Below are positions 37,536-47,427 of a stretch of 64,000 nt of DNA, piece after piece (the stretch's first letter is position 1; every line of letters begins with the position of its first letter). The translations under genes and the position numbers were made by a program. The notes under the pieces are model-generated. The model made no database searches, was not told where the DNA came from, and worked only from the letters and a program-made list of their open reading frames with translations. Source of the DNA: Candidatus Dependentiae bacterium (GTDB taxonomy: Bacteria; Babelota; Babeliae; Babelales; RVW-14); the NCBI GenBank assembly GCA_018266175.1, contig JAFEAY010000025.1, forward strand, positions 221,003 through 285,002. Reading direction: 5' to 3'.

Positions 37536-37598
37536 ATGTGGCCTGCGTATGATGAATACAAAGGCCTATAATAAACAACGAATGATCGGGTGATCTTA

Positions 37599-38732
37599 AT
37601 GAGTGAAAAAACATCGAAGAGTAGAAAAATTATTGAATCCCTTGCAGGCAAGGCGATTATCATCGGCGTCTATTTAGCACTCCTTGCCCTCTTTCTCTAC
37701 TTTCCACGTCTTCTTGATTGGATGGGACGCTCAAAAAACACTCTTCACGTTTATTCGTTCACCGAAATTATCTCACCCGAAGCAATTGAAGAATTTGAAA
37801 AACAAACCGGCATTTCAGTTGTCATGACTTACTTTGAAACTAATGAAGATTTGTACACCAAATTTAAAGTGACTGGTGGTGAAGGGTACGATCTCATCAC
37901 CCCTTCAGACTACATGGTTGAGTTGCTCGCTCATGAAAAACTCTTGCATAAACTTGATCACGAACAATTAACGTGCTTTAAAGAAATAGATCCTCGCTTG
38001 ATGGGGCGCTATTTTGACCCTCACAATAACTATTCTATTCCGGCAGTGTGGAATGTTTATGGCATAGCATTTGATCGCTCATTTCTTGATGTGCGCAATA
38101 ATGAAGTTAGCCTTGATGTCATCTTTGAAGGTGCTCAAGCATGGAAGCTTGGTGCGCAGACTCGAAAGGGAATGCGTATTTGTATGGTTGAAGATCCACT
38201 TGAAGCGCTTATGTATGCAGGTTTATATTTATTTGGAAAAGTTGATAATTTTTCTGATCAAGAATTCGAAGCGATTAAAAGACTTTTAATTAAGCAAAAA
38301 GAGTGGATAGAGTGTTACAGCAACTCAAGCTTATATTACTATCTCCTGGGCAAAATTGTTCCTCTTGCTTTAACCCCCGGAATTTTTATGCGCAAGCTGG
38401 CAAGCGAATTTAAAAACTTTGCATTTATGATTCCCAAAGAAGGAAGCATGCTGGTTGTTGAAAACTTTGCCATTCCTGCTCAAACCAAGAAAATCGATAT
38501 GGTTTATAAGTTTATTAACTTCTTGCTCACAAAAGAAATGGCCGCTCGTCATAGCGAAATGTACGGTTTTAATCCGACTAACCGCTTAGCGTACGAGTTG
38601 CTTGATCCTGAAATTGCCAATAACCCTCACTATTTTCCGACCGATGACCGCTTTGCTAAGCTCTTCCACACGCATAATAATTTGCCGTGGGATAAGGTTG
38701 AAGAGATCTGGCTGGCCGTCAAATTTGCATAA
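37599..38732 (+). CDS. potD: Polyamine-binding protein, second copy
   Basis: 377 aa from the ATG at 37599 (a GTG at 37590 is also in frame). Strongly similar to the first copy: the block TYFETNEDLYTKFKVTGGEG is identical or nearly so. It has the same N-terminal membrane anchor (VYLALLALFLYFPRL). Two binding proteins served by one permease suggest two polyamine specificities or affinities. Confidence 0.92.
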   Translation: MSEKTSKSRKIIESLAGKAIIIGVYLALLALFLYFPRLLDWMGRSKNTLHVYSFTEIISPEAIEEFEKQTGISVVMTYFETNEDLYTKFKVTGGEGYDLITPSDYMVELLAHEKLLHKLDHEQLTCFKEIDPRLMGRYFDPHNNYSIPAVWNVYGIAFDRSFLDVRNNEVSLDVIFEGAQAWKLGAQTRKGMRICMVEDPLEALMYAGLYLFGKVDNFSDQEFEAIKRLLIKQKEWIECYSNSSLYYYLLGKIVPLALTPGIFMRKLASEFKNFAFMIPKEGSMLVVENFAIPAQTKKIDMVYKFINFLLTKEMAARHSEMYGFNPTNRLAYELLDPEIANNPHYFPTDDRFAKLFHTHNNLPWDKVEEIWLAVKFA

Positions 38733-38772
38733 AAATAAGTTTTTAAAATGATATTCTTATTATCAGGGTTTC

Positions 38773-39846
38773 ATGAAAAATTTTTTCTTTTATCTCGCAC
38801 TTGTTTTGTTTTTACAAAATTTTAACAATCTTGATGGGATGCCTCATTTCGGAGTCGGGCATGCTCCATGCTGCCATATCGATGAATACACTCAATTGCG
38901 TCTTGATATTGAACAAGAAGCTGAAAAAGCGGCAAGTCTAGTGAATCATTGGTTTTATAGCGAAAAAATTATTGATACGCTTTGCGTTAGTGATGAAATA
39001 GACGCTTGGATCATTGATAAAGATAAGCTAGGTAATCTTACAATCGGGCAACAGACTGTTCTTACCTGTTGGTCAGCCCGTCCACAATTTATGTTGAAAG
39101 TATTTTCTTGTCTAGGCTCTGAATATCCCTCTCATATAAATTTTAGAGACGCTTTAATTCGATATAACTTTGGTGATGTATTTTTCAAAAAATATAAGAA
39201 TTTTTTAACTAAAAAAAATTTAAGTTGCTTGGTGTCTTTACCAAAGTTTTTGAAAGTTATACCATATTTAAAATATTTGAAGACAAGATTATCTTGTATG
39301 ACAAACTACGAGATTGAAGAAGAAATTACTAAATGCCATCAAGATATAAAGGAAACTTATCCAGAGCTTGGTGCAATTGATTTGCATGATCATCTTTTTT
39401 TGCTGCAGAACCCCTATTTTTTTATGAATCATATTCTTGCTTGGTCTGATCAAAATTGTAAATTTGATAATTGGGAATTGATATATACCGATAAAGGAAG
39501 TAGAATTATTGAACTATTTCTTGAATATGGCTTTGATGTAAACTGTCAATTAAGACAAGGTTGCGATGATAGAGATACATTGCTTCATAGAGCTGTTCGA
39601 TATGGTGATGTTCCTATGGTGGAGCTTCTGCTCAAGTGCGGTGCAGATCCTCTGATTTGTTATGGCCGTGAACCAGATTCATCAAAAAGATATGGTGGCG
39701 GTGGCCAATCCCCTTGGGATATAAGTTGTTACAAAATGCGCGGTGATACATGCATTAGGCCCATTAGGCCACCAACTGAGAAAACTCAAAAAATACATGA
39801 AATGTTATCTTGCGTTGTTCCAAAGCATATTCTCGAAGGCAACTGA
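38773..39846 (+). CDS. Exported ankyrin-repeat protein
   Basis: 357 aa. Signal peptide MKNFFFYLALVLFLQNFNNLDG, then Met. The N-terminal two thirds are Cys-rich and unassigned (HAPCCHIDEY near the start). The ankyrin part is at about 235-310: IIELFLEYGFDVNCQ, then DTLLHRAVRYGDVPMVELLLKCGADP, then SPWDIS. CAGGG lies before the ATG. Likely a host-directed binding protein. Confidence 0.8.
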   Translation: MKNFFFYLALVLFLQNFNNLDGMPHFGVGHAPCCHIDEYTQLRLDIEQEAEKAASLVNHWFYSEKIIDTLCVSDEIDAWIIDKDKLGNLTIGQQTVLTCWSARPQFMLKVFSCLGSEYPSHINFRDALIRYNFGDVFFKKYKNFLTKKNLSCLVSLPKFLKVIPYLKYLKTRLSCMTNYEIEEEITKCHQDIKETYPELGAIDLHDHLFLLQNPYFFMNHILAWSDQNCKFDNWELIYTDKGSRIIELFLEYGFDVNCQLRQGCDDRDTLLHRAVRYGDVPMVELLLKCGADPLICYGREPDSSKRYGGGGQSPWDISCYKMRGDTCIRPIRPPTEKTQKIHEMLSCVVPKHILEGN

Positions 39847-40091
39847 GGATAGCTTAGGCATACATCATGGGCGTATAATTCTTTAAAAAGTGAAAATCTC
39901 TTTTTCATATTTCATACGGGCTGAATGGCCCCATAAATCTTCCCTTCTAACATAAGCAGTTAATACCTTCTTTAAATGTTCATTGTTTTATCAAAATCGA
40001 CAGATTGAATTTAATGTGATAAATATACTATTATTGTAAAGCTAAAAAAATATATAGTTAATTAACAATTAATGCATTGGGGGTTGAGATC

Positions 40092-41312
40092 ATGAAAAAG
40101 TTAGTAATTCTTATGCTCATGTTTATACGGATAGCAAATCCACTTTTATCAATGAATGAGCAATCGCTCAATGATTGTAATGATGATGATATTTTAAATT
40201 CATTCCAAAATCTTACAGAGGGAGTGAATAGAGAGAAAAAAGAAGTTAATCTCTCAGATGTAATCTTTCAAGGAAATAGTGACACTGATAATTTTAATCA
40301 TGATGATAACTTTGGTGGAGACTATCAAGCTTATGCTGCAAGCTGCTATGATGTTCTTCCCAGTTTAGGCAAGCGCTTTGACGTTCAAGGGCTCAATGAT
40401 GATTCTGACTTTTTTATCAGATCGATCCCAATTGCTCCATGTTTTCAAGACGAAGATTTTTGCACGAAGAAAGGGATTTTGAATGAAAATGGATCTGATT
40501 GTTTTATAATCTCATCACTACAAGTTTTAAAAAATATTCCAGAATTTCTAGATGTTCTCAAAACAAAAACGAGTTTTAATCAAGCGCTCGAGAGCTTTAT
40601 GCGCAATGTGCATGATAATAAACTTCCTGTTTCGGGAATAAGTACATTACGAGCTCATCTAACGACAAGTGATTATCTTAAAGAAATGAAATTTGGTCAG
40701 CACGATGCGCAAGAATTTATTTCAGGACTTTTAACAGAGCTGAATCAAGACGATAAGGACATCAGTAAAAACTTTGGTTTGGACATTGAGCAAAGCTTTT
40801 TATGTGCTTCTTGTGGACATGATTGGAAGAGTACTGATCATAAAGAATTACTTCTTCCATTGCATTTATCTGCTTATACTCATGCAAATCTTGTATCTAT
40901 TGAAGAACTTATCAATGAGATTAAAGAAGAAGAATTTATTGAGGATGGTACGTGTGAAGCATGTAATGCACGTGGTATTGTTAGATCAATTGCGTTGAGC
41001 TTTCTTCCTAAAAATTTAATAATTTCTTTTAAGCGATTTACGTATCAAAATGGACAAGCGATAAGGTTGAATGTAAAAGTTTCTCTACAAGAAACTCTTG
41101 TAGTAAACGATAATACATATCAACTATGTGGTGTTATTTTGCATCATTCAGGACATGAAGACTCGATTACAGCAGGGCATTATACTGCGTACGTTAAAGA
41201 TAGCGATCAAGCTTGGTACCACTATAATGACGGAGTTTGTACGCAGGTATTGATTAGTGATGTCACGCAGCCTTCAAGCGAGCCATATATTTGTCTCTAT
41301 CGACAACAGTAA
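40092..41312 (+). CDS. Exported USP-family ubiquitin-specific protease
   Basis: 406 aa from the ATG at 40092 (an in-frame ATG at 40077 would put extra residues before the signal peptide). Signal peptide MKKLVILMLMFIRIANPLLS, then Met. Cys box GILNENGSDCFIISSLQ with Cys137; FGQHDAQEFISGLL (QQDAHEF type); zinc-finger cysteines CASC and CEAC; His box ITAGHYTAYV with His363; WYHYNDGV with Asn379/Asp380. The whole catalytic set of eukaryotic USP deubiquitinases is intact. Role: removing ubiquitin in a host cell (inference from family plus export). Confidence 0.9.
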   Translation: MKKLVILMLMFIRIANPLLSMNEQSLNDCNDDDILNSFQNLTEGVNREKKEVNLSDVIFQGNSDTDNFNHDDNFGGDYQAYAASCYDVLPSLGKRFDVQGLNDDSDFFIRSIPIAPCFQDEDFCTKKGILNENGSDCFIISSLQVLKNIPEFLDVLKTKTSFNQALESFMRNVHDNKLPVSGISTLRAHLTTSDYLKEMKFGQHDAQEFISGLLTELNQDDKDISKNFGLDIEQSFLCASCGHDWKSTDHKELLLPLHLSAYTHANLVSIEELINEIKEEEFIEDGTCEACNARGIVRSIALSFLPKNLIISFKRFTYQNGQAIRLNVKVSLQETLVVNDNTYQLCGVILHHSGHEDSITAGHYTAYVKDSDQAWYHYNDGVCTQVLISDVTQPSSEPYICLYRQQ

Positions 41313-41447
41313 ATCTGACAATTCATAGTATTTTGAATTTTTTTCATTTGGCCAGAGATTGCTCGATTGATTTTTTATTTGTTCGATGCTTTCAAAATAA
41401 TTTTGTATCCTATTCCTGAGCTGTCTGAGTAGAATTTTCCTGGAGAT

Positions 41448-42425
41448 ATGTCTGTAGCGATAGAGGATACATACTTGAAACAGTCAAAATCATCTGAACT
41501 AAAAGATTGGGCACGAGCGCTTATCGAAGCACTTGTTATTTTATTTATCATCAAAAAATTTTTATTTGGTCTTTACTATGTACCAAGCGGATCTGCTGAA
41601 CCACACCTGTTGGTTGGTGATCGGGTTTGGGGCAATAAGTTGGTCTACTATTTCCAGCCGATACAGCGTAATGACTATGTAATTTTTGATAATCCAACCT
41701 TTGATTACGTCTCACAATCTGATAGCTACCTTGATAGCTGCAAGTATTGGTGGCAAGTAAATGTCGGTTTTGGAGTTTCGTTGCTTGGCATTCCTGCTGG
41801 GCCAGAAAATGTGGTCAAGCGGGTAATTGGTGTGCCGGGTGATGTTGTTGAAGGGCGCATTGAAAACGACAAAGCCGTTATTTATCTTAATGGCGAAAGG
41901 CTTGATGAGCCGTACGTTAACACGTACCCTCTAGTTAGAGTGCGCAAAGAGATTGGATTTTTCTCTGCACGCGCACTGAGTCCGTTTAAAGTACCAGACT
42001 TTTTAAGACGTAAGATAAAAAAAACTTATTACACTTTTGATACAACAAAATCACCACAAGACCAGCCCTTTTATTCCCTTGAAGAGCATGAATTGATCCG
42101 TAATAAGCAGACTGGATCATTGCGCATACGCAAGCAACCTATTTACTCTGTTCACGATCAAGAACAATCAATTGATACATTTGGTCCCATGACCATTCCC
42201 GAAGGTAAGTACTGGGTGATGGGAGATAATAGGCTGAACAGCAGCGATAGTCGCTACTGGGGGCTGCTTGATGAAAAACTGATTCGCGGTAGAATGAGCT
42301 TTGTTATTTATTCAATTGATACCGAAGAGCCGATTTGGATTTTTGAGTTACTCAAACATCCAATCAATTTCTGGACAAAAAAATTACGCTGGAACCGCTT
42401 TTTAAAAAGCCTAGGGAGTCTATAA
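41448..42425 (+). CDS. lepB: Signal peptidase I, first copy
   Basis: 325 aa. Membrane segment at about 22-40, catalytic Ser49 in PSGSAEPHLLVGD and Lys124 in VVKRVIGVPGD, and the MGDNRLNSSDSRYWG box. The usual Met after the catalytic Ser (GSM-x-P) is Ala here. It removes signal peptides from exported proteins. A long insert at about 165-220 separates the domains. The stop touches the second copy's ATG. Confidence 0.93.
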   Translation: MSVAIEDTYLKQSKSSELKDWARALIEALVILFIIKKFLFGLYYVPSGSAEPHLLVGDRVWGNKLVYYFQPIQRNDYVIFDNPTFDYVSQSDSYLDSCKYWWQVNVGFGVSLLGIPAGPENVVKRVIGVPGDVVEGRIENDKAVIYLNGERLDEPYVNTYPLVRVRKEIGFFSARALSPFKVPDFLRRKIKKTYYTFDTTKSPQDQPFYSLEEHELIRNKQTGSLRIRKQPIYSVHDQEQSIDTFGPMTIPEGKYWVMGDNRLNSSDSRYWGLLDEKLIRGRMSFVIYSIDTEEPIWIFELLKHPINFWTKKLRWNRFLKSLGSL

Positions 42426-43652
42426 ATGAATCGTGAAAAATTAAAGCTATCTTTTCTTTCATGGAAAGAAAAATATCAGCAAAAAAAAGATCATTTCAAA
42501 GCGCGCATGGAAAAAATGGTGCTCAGCGGTAATGATGAAGTTGCTGGTCAAATGAAAGAACTTTTTGATCGAGCTGAAAATCTTCTTGGCTTTTTACATG
42601 AAGCCTTACATGCATCGTCAACACAGGTTGATGATGCAATGATTTCTGAAAAAATTAAAGAATTCAAAAAAACCTACAAGCAGCTCAATGAGCTTTCAAA
42701 GCCAATTTTGCAGCAATGGGCAGAAGCTATAATTATTGCGCTTGGTTTGGCACTTGTATTACGGAACTTTGTTTTTGGTCTCTATCATGTTCCAACCGGA
42801 TCTGCTGAACACAATATTTTGGTTGGTGATCGCATTTGGGGCAATAAAATGGCCTACTACATGAGCGATGTAAAACGTGGTGAGTTGGTTATTTTTGATA
42901 ATCCAGAGTTTAACTACGATCGTTCAAGTACCTTCAATCGCTTTTGGCAAAAATATGTAGGGTTTCCTATTCCGCTGCTTGGGCTTGGCATGGGTCCTGA
43001 CAATGTTGTTAAACGCGTTATTGCTCTGCCTGGAGATGTCATTCAAGGAAAAATTGAAAATAACAAAACAGTTATTTACCTGAATGGGAAAAAGCTTGAT
43101 GAACCTTATGTTAATCAATATCCATTGATTAGATTGAACAAAAAAACAGGACTTATTCCTTTTGCATCATTCGGTCCGTTGCGTGTACCATCATTTTTGC
43201 AACAACAAAGTAAGCATGTTAATTATACCTATGTTCCAGGTGTTGCTTATGAAGATCAGCCTTTTTACCGCTTCACAGAAGATGAAATTGTCTTGCATCC
43301 AGAAACGGGCGAAAAAGTTTTATTGCAACCATCATCACCTTGCTATGTTGTTGACCTGACGGGCCATGAATTGGTGTACAGCGTTGATACTTTTGGTCCT
43401 ATAACTGTTCCAGAAGGTAAGTATTGGATGATGGGTGATAGCCGAAAAAACAGCCGAGACAGTCGCTATTGGCAGTTCTTGGATAAAAGTTTAGTTCATG
43501 GACGAGCAAGCTTTGTTATTTATTCAATTGATAGCGAAGAGTCTTTATGGTTATTTGAACTCATAAAACACCCAATCGATTTTTGGACCAAGAAATTACG
43601 ACTCAACCGCTTCTTCACAGGATTAGGAAAATACAATGGCAAAAAAGAATAA
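42426..43652 (+). CDS. lepB: Signal peptidase I, second copy
   Basis: 408 aa. About 95 extra cytosolic N-terminal residues, highly charged and helical (KEKYQQKKDHFKARMEKM), precede a single membrane segment. Catalytic Ser126 (PTGSAEHNILVGD) and Lys196 (VVKRVIALPGD) are kept; the GDSRKNSRDSRYW box reads GDS rather than GDN. GGGAGTC precedes the ATG. The last 17 bases overlap metG. Confidence 0.92.
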   Translation: MNREKLKLSFLSWKEKYQQKKDHFKARMEKMVLSGNDEVAGQMKELFDRAENLLGFLHEALHASSTQVDDAMISEKIKEFKKTYKQLNELSKPILQQWAEAIIIALGLALVLRNFVFGLYHVPTGSAEHNILVGDRIWGNKMAYYMSDVKRGELVIFDNPEFNYDRSSTFNRFWQKYVGFPIPLLGLGMGPDNVVKRVIALPGDVIQGKIENNKTVIYLNGKKLDEPYVNQYPLIRLNKKTGLIPFASFGPLRVPSFLQQQSKHVNYTYVPGVAYEDQPFYRFTEDEIVLHPETGEKVLLQPSSPCYVVDLTGHELVYSVDTFGPITVPEGKYWMMGDSRKNSRDSRYWQFLDKSLVHGRASFVIYSIDSEESLWLFELIKHPIDFWTKKLRLNRFFTGLGKYNGKKE

Positions 43653-45603
43653 ATTCTATATTACAACACCGATCTATTATCCAAACTCAAAGCCGCATGT
43701 CGGCACGCTCTATTCAACGTTAATTGCAGATGTTGCCGCGCGCTTTGCAAAGCTCATGGGCAAAGAAGTTTTCTTTTTAACCGGCACCGATGAGCATGGT
43801 CAAAAGTTGCAAGAAAAAGCTGCTGAAATGCAGATGGACCCAAAAAAGTTTATTGATGGAATGATTCCCGCGTTTACTGATGTTTGGAAAACGTACGAAA
43901 TTGATTATACCAAATTTATTCGTACGACCGATCCTGAACATGAACAAGCGGTTGCTTTTTGGATTGAAAAATTGCAAGAACAGGGTGACATTTACAAGTC
44001 TGAATACACCGGCCTTTATTGCGTACCGTGTGAAACATTTGTGAATATTCAAGCTGATTCACCAAAAGATGAAAAGGGAAATCATGTTTGTCCAAGCTGC
44101 AAGCGAGGTTTGCGTGAAGTAGCAGAAGAGAGTTATTTTTTCAGACTCTCAGCGTATGAAGAGCGCCTTCTTGCTTTTTACGAAAATAATCCAGATTTTA
44201 TTATGCCCAAAGAACGTATGGCTGAAGTGGTTTCGTTTGTGAAATCAGGCCTCAAGGATTTGAGTATTTCTCGCAAAACCGTGAGTTGGGGAATCCCATT
44301 TCCAGGTGACCCATCACATACCGTTTATGTGTGGGGCGATGCACTCAATAATTATATTTCTGGTGTTGGTTACGGCCAAGATTCCGAACAAGCTCGTCGA
44401 GAGTTTGCAAAGTGGTGGCCTGCCGATGTACACGTGATGGCAAAAGATATTGTTCGCTTTCATGCCGTCTACTGGCCAGCATTTTTGATTGCTGCAGGAT
44501 TACCGCTCCCTCGACAGCTGTTGGTCCATGGCTACATTCTTATGGGTGATAGCAAAATGTCCAAGTCACTGGGTAATGTGGTAAGCCCTGAAGATCTTGC
44601 AAGTTGGTATGGCGTTGAACCCGTTCGTTATTATCTCATGCGCCAGATGCCGGTATCACAAGATGGACACTTTGATCTCAAGGACCTTGAAAATCGAGTA
44701 AGCGCCGATCTGGCAAATAGCCTTGGCAATTTGCTTAACCGCATGGTTATGCTTGCACTCAATAATGGTTTGCATGAAGTCGAAGCACCTGTCAGCTGGG
44801 AAGCTAAATCAAGCCACTTGCGTGAGATGTGCCAAGAAACCTATCGCTTTTACTGGGATGAAATGCACAAGCATTATTTCCATGTGGCACTGAGTGAAGT
44901 ATGGAAATTTATTGCGTTGACCAATGCATACTTTCATGAAATGCAGCCCTGGGTTTTGGCAAAACAAAATAAAGAATTGTTTGCCGAAGTGATTGCTGCA
45001 ACGTGCAATAGCCTTTATTCAATAGCAATTATGCTTGTTCCCTTTATGCCAAAAAAAATGGACGCTCTTTTGAGTTCTCTGGGCAAAGTGTACGACTCAT
45101 CAGTGAACTATGATGAAGTTTTAAGAAAAAATGATTGGAACCGAGTATTCAAATTTACCAAGCTTGAAGAGCCTCTTTTTATCCGACCAGAAACTCGAGT
45201 GCCAAAAGAAGATGAAGTACCTGCTGTAAAGCCTGAAAAGGCTGTGAAGGTTCAATCTGAGGGACCAAAGACAGATCTTATTTCGATTGAAGATTTGGTT
45301 AAATGTCAGCTTGTTGTTGGAACTATCCTCACTTGTGAAGAGGTTGCAGGATCTGACAAATTATACAAGATGCAGGTTGACTGTGGTGTGCATGGCGTTC
45401 GGCAAATTTTTAGCGGCGTGCGAAAAAATGTTACTCAAGAAGAGCTCATTGGTAAGCAGGGTATTGTCGTTGCCAATCTGCCACCGCGCAAAATGCCGGG
45501 CGGCGTTTCTGAGGGGATGTTGCTGTACGCTGGTGATAACAGTGGCAACTTCCGTCTTGCATCAGTTATCGGGCCAGTTGATAACGGGACTCAATTGAAA
45601 TAG
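43636..45603 (+). CDS. metG: Methionyl-tRNA synthetase
   Basis: 655 aa. HIGH-type motif HVGT (His21), zinc-knuckle cysteines CVPCETF and CPSC, KMSKS at 307-311, and a C-terminal EMAP/Arc1-type tRNA-binding domain (IEDLVKCQLVVGTIL) from about 550. AGGATTAGG precedes the ATG inside lepB2. Normal length for the form with a C-terminal domain. Confidence 0.97.
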   Translation: MAKKNKFYITTPIYYPNSKPHVGTLYSTLIADVAARFAKLMGKEVFFLTGTDEHGQKLQEKAAEMQMDPKKFIDGMIPAFTDVWKTYEIDYTKFIRTTDPEHEQAVAFWIEKLQEQGDIYKSEYTGLYCVPCETFVNIQADSPKDEKGNHVCPSCKRGLREVAEESYFFRLSAYEERLLAFYENNPDFIMPKERMAEVVSFVKSGLKDLSISRKTVSWGIPFPGDPSHTVYVWGDALNNYISGVGYGQDSEQARREFAKWWPADVHVMAKDIVRFHAVYWPAFLIAAGLPLPRQLLVHGYILMGDSKMSKSLGNVVSPEDLASWYGVEPVRYYLMRQMPVSQDGHFDLKDLENRVSADLANSLGNLLNRMVMLALNNGLHEVEAPVSWEAKSSHLREMCQETYRFYWDEMHKHYFHVALSEVWKFIALTNAYFHEMQPWVLAKQNKELFAEVIAATCNSLYSIAIMLVPFMPKKMDALLSSLGKVYDSSVNYDEVLRKNDWNRVFKFTKLEEPLFIRPETRVPKEDEVPAVKPEKAVKVQSEGPKTDLISIEDLVKCQLVVGTILTCEEVAGSDKLYKMQVDCGVHGVRQIFSGVRKNVTQEELIGKQGIVVANLPPRKMPGGVSEGMLLYAGDNSGNFRLASVIGPVDNGTQLK

Positions 45604-45625
45604 TTTTTAGGAGAAGGAGAGTAGT

Positions 45626-46348
45626 ATGAAAAAGTTTATCAGTGTTGCGTTCTGTACTCTTATGTTGCTGAGCGCAACGGTTGAAGCGCAAAAGCTTGAA
45701 ACAATTGCATTTCAGCAAGATAAAATTAGCTTTTATTTTTTTCAAAATTTTCAAGAATTTATATCAGAAACTGGCCTAAATGAGCAGTTAAATAATGAGC
45801 TGAACTCTCTTTTTGACGATCAGGTACTAGATCCTCAAAAAGAATTTGAATCTCTTTTTTCTGATATATATGACAATATCAGTACCATAAAAGGTTCTGC
45901 TGAAGTGGAGTTTGCATATCCTGATAGTGATGATGAAAAAACTGGTGAAGCAATAGCTCAAACTTTTTATGAGCAAGCATATAAAAAGTTTGAAGAAGGA
46001 CAAGCATCGCTTGTTGTTGGGTTGAATAAAGCAGGAGTTCTCCAATTATTTTGCTTTATCAGTCAAGATATAGCTTGTTCTAATCTCTTGCATGTGGCGC
46101 ACAATCTTCTCATCCTGAACTCAAGTAATAATCTAATACCTTTTTTAAAAAGTATCAGCGTACTTATTAAAAGCAAAACAAATAATTCTGAAGTTGTTAT
46201 TTATTTACCAACAGGAGCAGTACTTCTTAAAGGTGCTTTAAAAAAAGAATATCTCAATGCTGATGGTTGGGTTACTAAGTTTAACATCGAAGAAAAAGGT
46301 TATTGCTTCAATATTTCAATCGATAAACTTACAAAGTTATCTTGTTAA
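45626..46348 (+). CDS. Small exported protein, GNAT-like family member 1
   Basis: 240 aa. Signal peptide MKKFISVAFCTLMLLSATVEA. AGGAGAAGGAG before the ATG. The core FEEGQASLVVGLNKAGVLQLFCF recurs in five other genes of this window (46391, 47072, complement 47952, 48971, complement 53141). The strand-turn-strand layout resembles the beta4-beta5 half of GNAT acetyltransferases, but no acetyl-CoA loop (R/Q-x-x-G-x-G/A) is seen. Function unknown. Confidence 0.65.
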   Translation: MKKFISVAFCTLMLLSATVEAQKLETIAFQQDKISFYFFQNFQEFISETGLNEQLNNELNSLFDDQVLDPQKEFESLFSDIYDNISTIKGSAEVEFAYPDSDDEKTGEAIAQTFYEQAYKKFEEGQASLVVGLNKAGVLQLFCFISQDIACSNLLHVAHNLLILNSSNNLIPFLKSISVLIKSKTNNSEVVIYLPTGAVLLKGALKKEYLNADGWVTKFNIEEKGYCFNISIDKLTKLSC

Positions 46349-46390
46349 GGCATAGAATTAAAGTAGTTTTTCATAAAAAAGGGGAGCTTT

Positions 46391-46969
46391 ATGAAAAAAG
46401 CTTTTGTTGGTTTTTTTTTTATTAGTGCATTGTTTTGTGGGACATTGTTGAGTATCGGGTATCTCCCTTTTGGGCAAGAAAAATTTACATTTCAGTACTT
46501 TAAATCGGGAATGATTTCTTCAAAGAATTTAGAGCCCAAGCTTTCTTATTTTTTACTGGATAATGATTTACAGCAAAGTTATACGATCCTTTGCGAAAAA
46601 TTCCAAAACAACACAGCGTCTATCCTTGTTGGTGTGAGCAGCTTGGATCAACTTATAAACATACTTTTTTTCCTTGAAGTAGACGATTCTACTCCGCATA
46701 CTCTCTATATATCACATCTAGTTTTTAAGAATAATTCAGCAAATAAATTGATGAGACTCTTGAAAGATCTTCTCTGTATCATTAAACGTGTAGATTCCCG
46801 AGATAAAGAAGTACATTTATACCTGCCAGAATATGCTCAATCGCTTAAAAAATCTTTGCTTAAAAAGTCTAAAAGAGATGATAGTTGGGTTTGTAGCGTT
46901 ATGAATGATGAATTTTCTCTTGAATGCCAGGTTAAGCTTTGCTCAAAAAGGCTTTCCTATGTCCCATAA
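46391..46969 (+). CDS. Small exported protein, GNAT-like family member 2
   Basis: 192 aa. Signal peptide MKKAFVGFFFISALFCGTLLS. AAGGGGAG before the ATG. Shares with the preceding gene the segment NNTASILVGVSSLDQLINILFF and a strand HTLYISHLVF, then a helix and VHLYLPE. It is shorter at the N-terminus than member 1. Confidence 0.62.
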   Translation: MKKAFVGFFFISALFCGTLLSIGYLPFGQEKFTFQYFKSGMISSKNLEPKLSYFLLDNDLQQSYTILCEKFQNNTASILVGVSSLDQLINILFFLEVDDSTPHTLYISHLVFKNNSANKLMRLLKDLLCIIKRVDSRDKEVHLYLPEYAQSLKKSLLKKSKRDDSWVCSVMNDEFSLECQVKLCSKRLSYVP

Positions 46970-47071
46970 GCCTTTGTATTTTATACAGTATTTTATTCCT
47001 TATTTACTTAAATAAGATAAAATATTGTGCATCAAAAATATGTATGTTCGATCAATTCTCGAGATGATTTT

Positions 47072-47386
47072 ATGAAAATGCTAATAAAGTTGATAGTTTT
47101 TTGCATGATTCTCTGTTATTCAAGCACTTTATTTTGTTCAAAGTTTATTGGTTCAGTTGAAGGCATTGATTTTTACCACGTTACATTGTATAAAAAAATG
47201 ACAGAGCTTTCTCCGTTTCTGCAAAGTGACTTAGAAAAAAGCATTCGGAAGAACCTTCAGCACCAAAAAAAATACAAGAGCTTTAAAGCGGGAGAGATGA
47301 CATTAGTTGTGGGTCTCAATCAAAAATTAAAACTAGTAGTCTTTAGCTTTCAAGAAAACGCTGAAGACATTTTGATGATATCTTGA
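47072..47386 (+). pseudogene. Truncated member of the small exported GNAT-like family
   Basis: 104 aa from the ATG at 47072, giving the signal peptide MKMLIKLIVFCMILCYSSTLFC. It carries the family core KAGEMTLVVGLNQKLKLVVFSF but stops at once after it (AEDILMIS), where relatives continue for about 80-100 residues. No continuation was found in other frames before the next gene at 47428, so it is probably a 3'-truncated copy. It may still be translated. Confidence 0.55.
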
Positions 47387-47427
47387 TAATAGTGAGTAAT
47401 TGAAAACAAGAAAAAAATGAATACATA

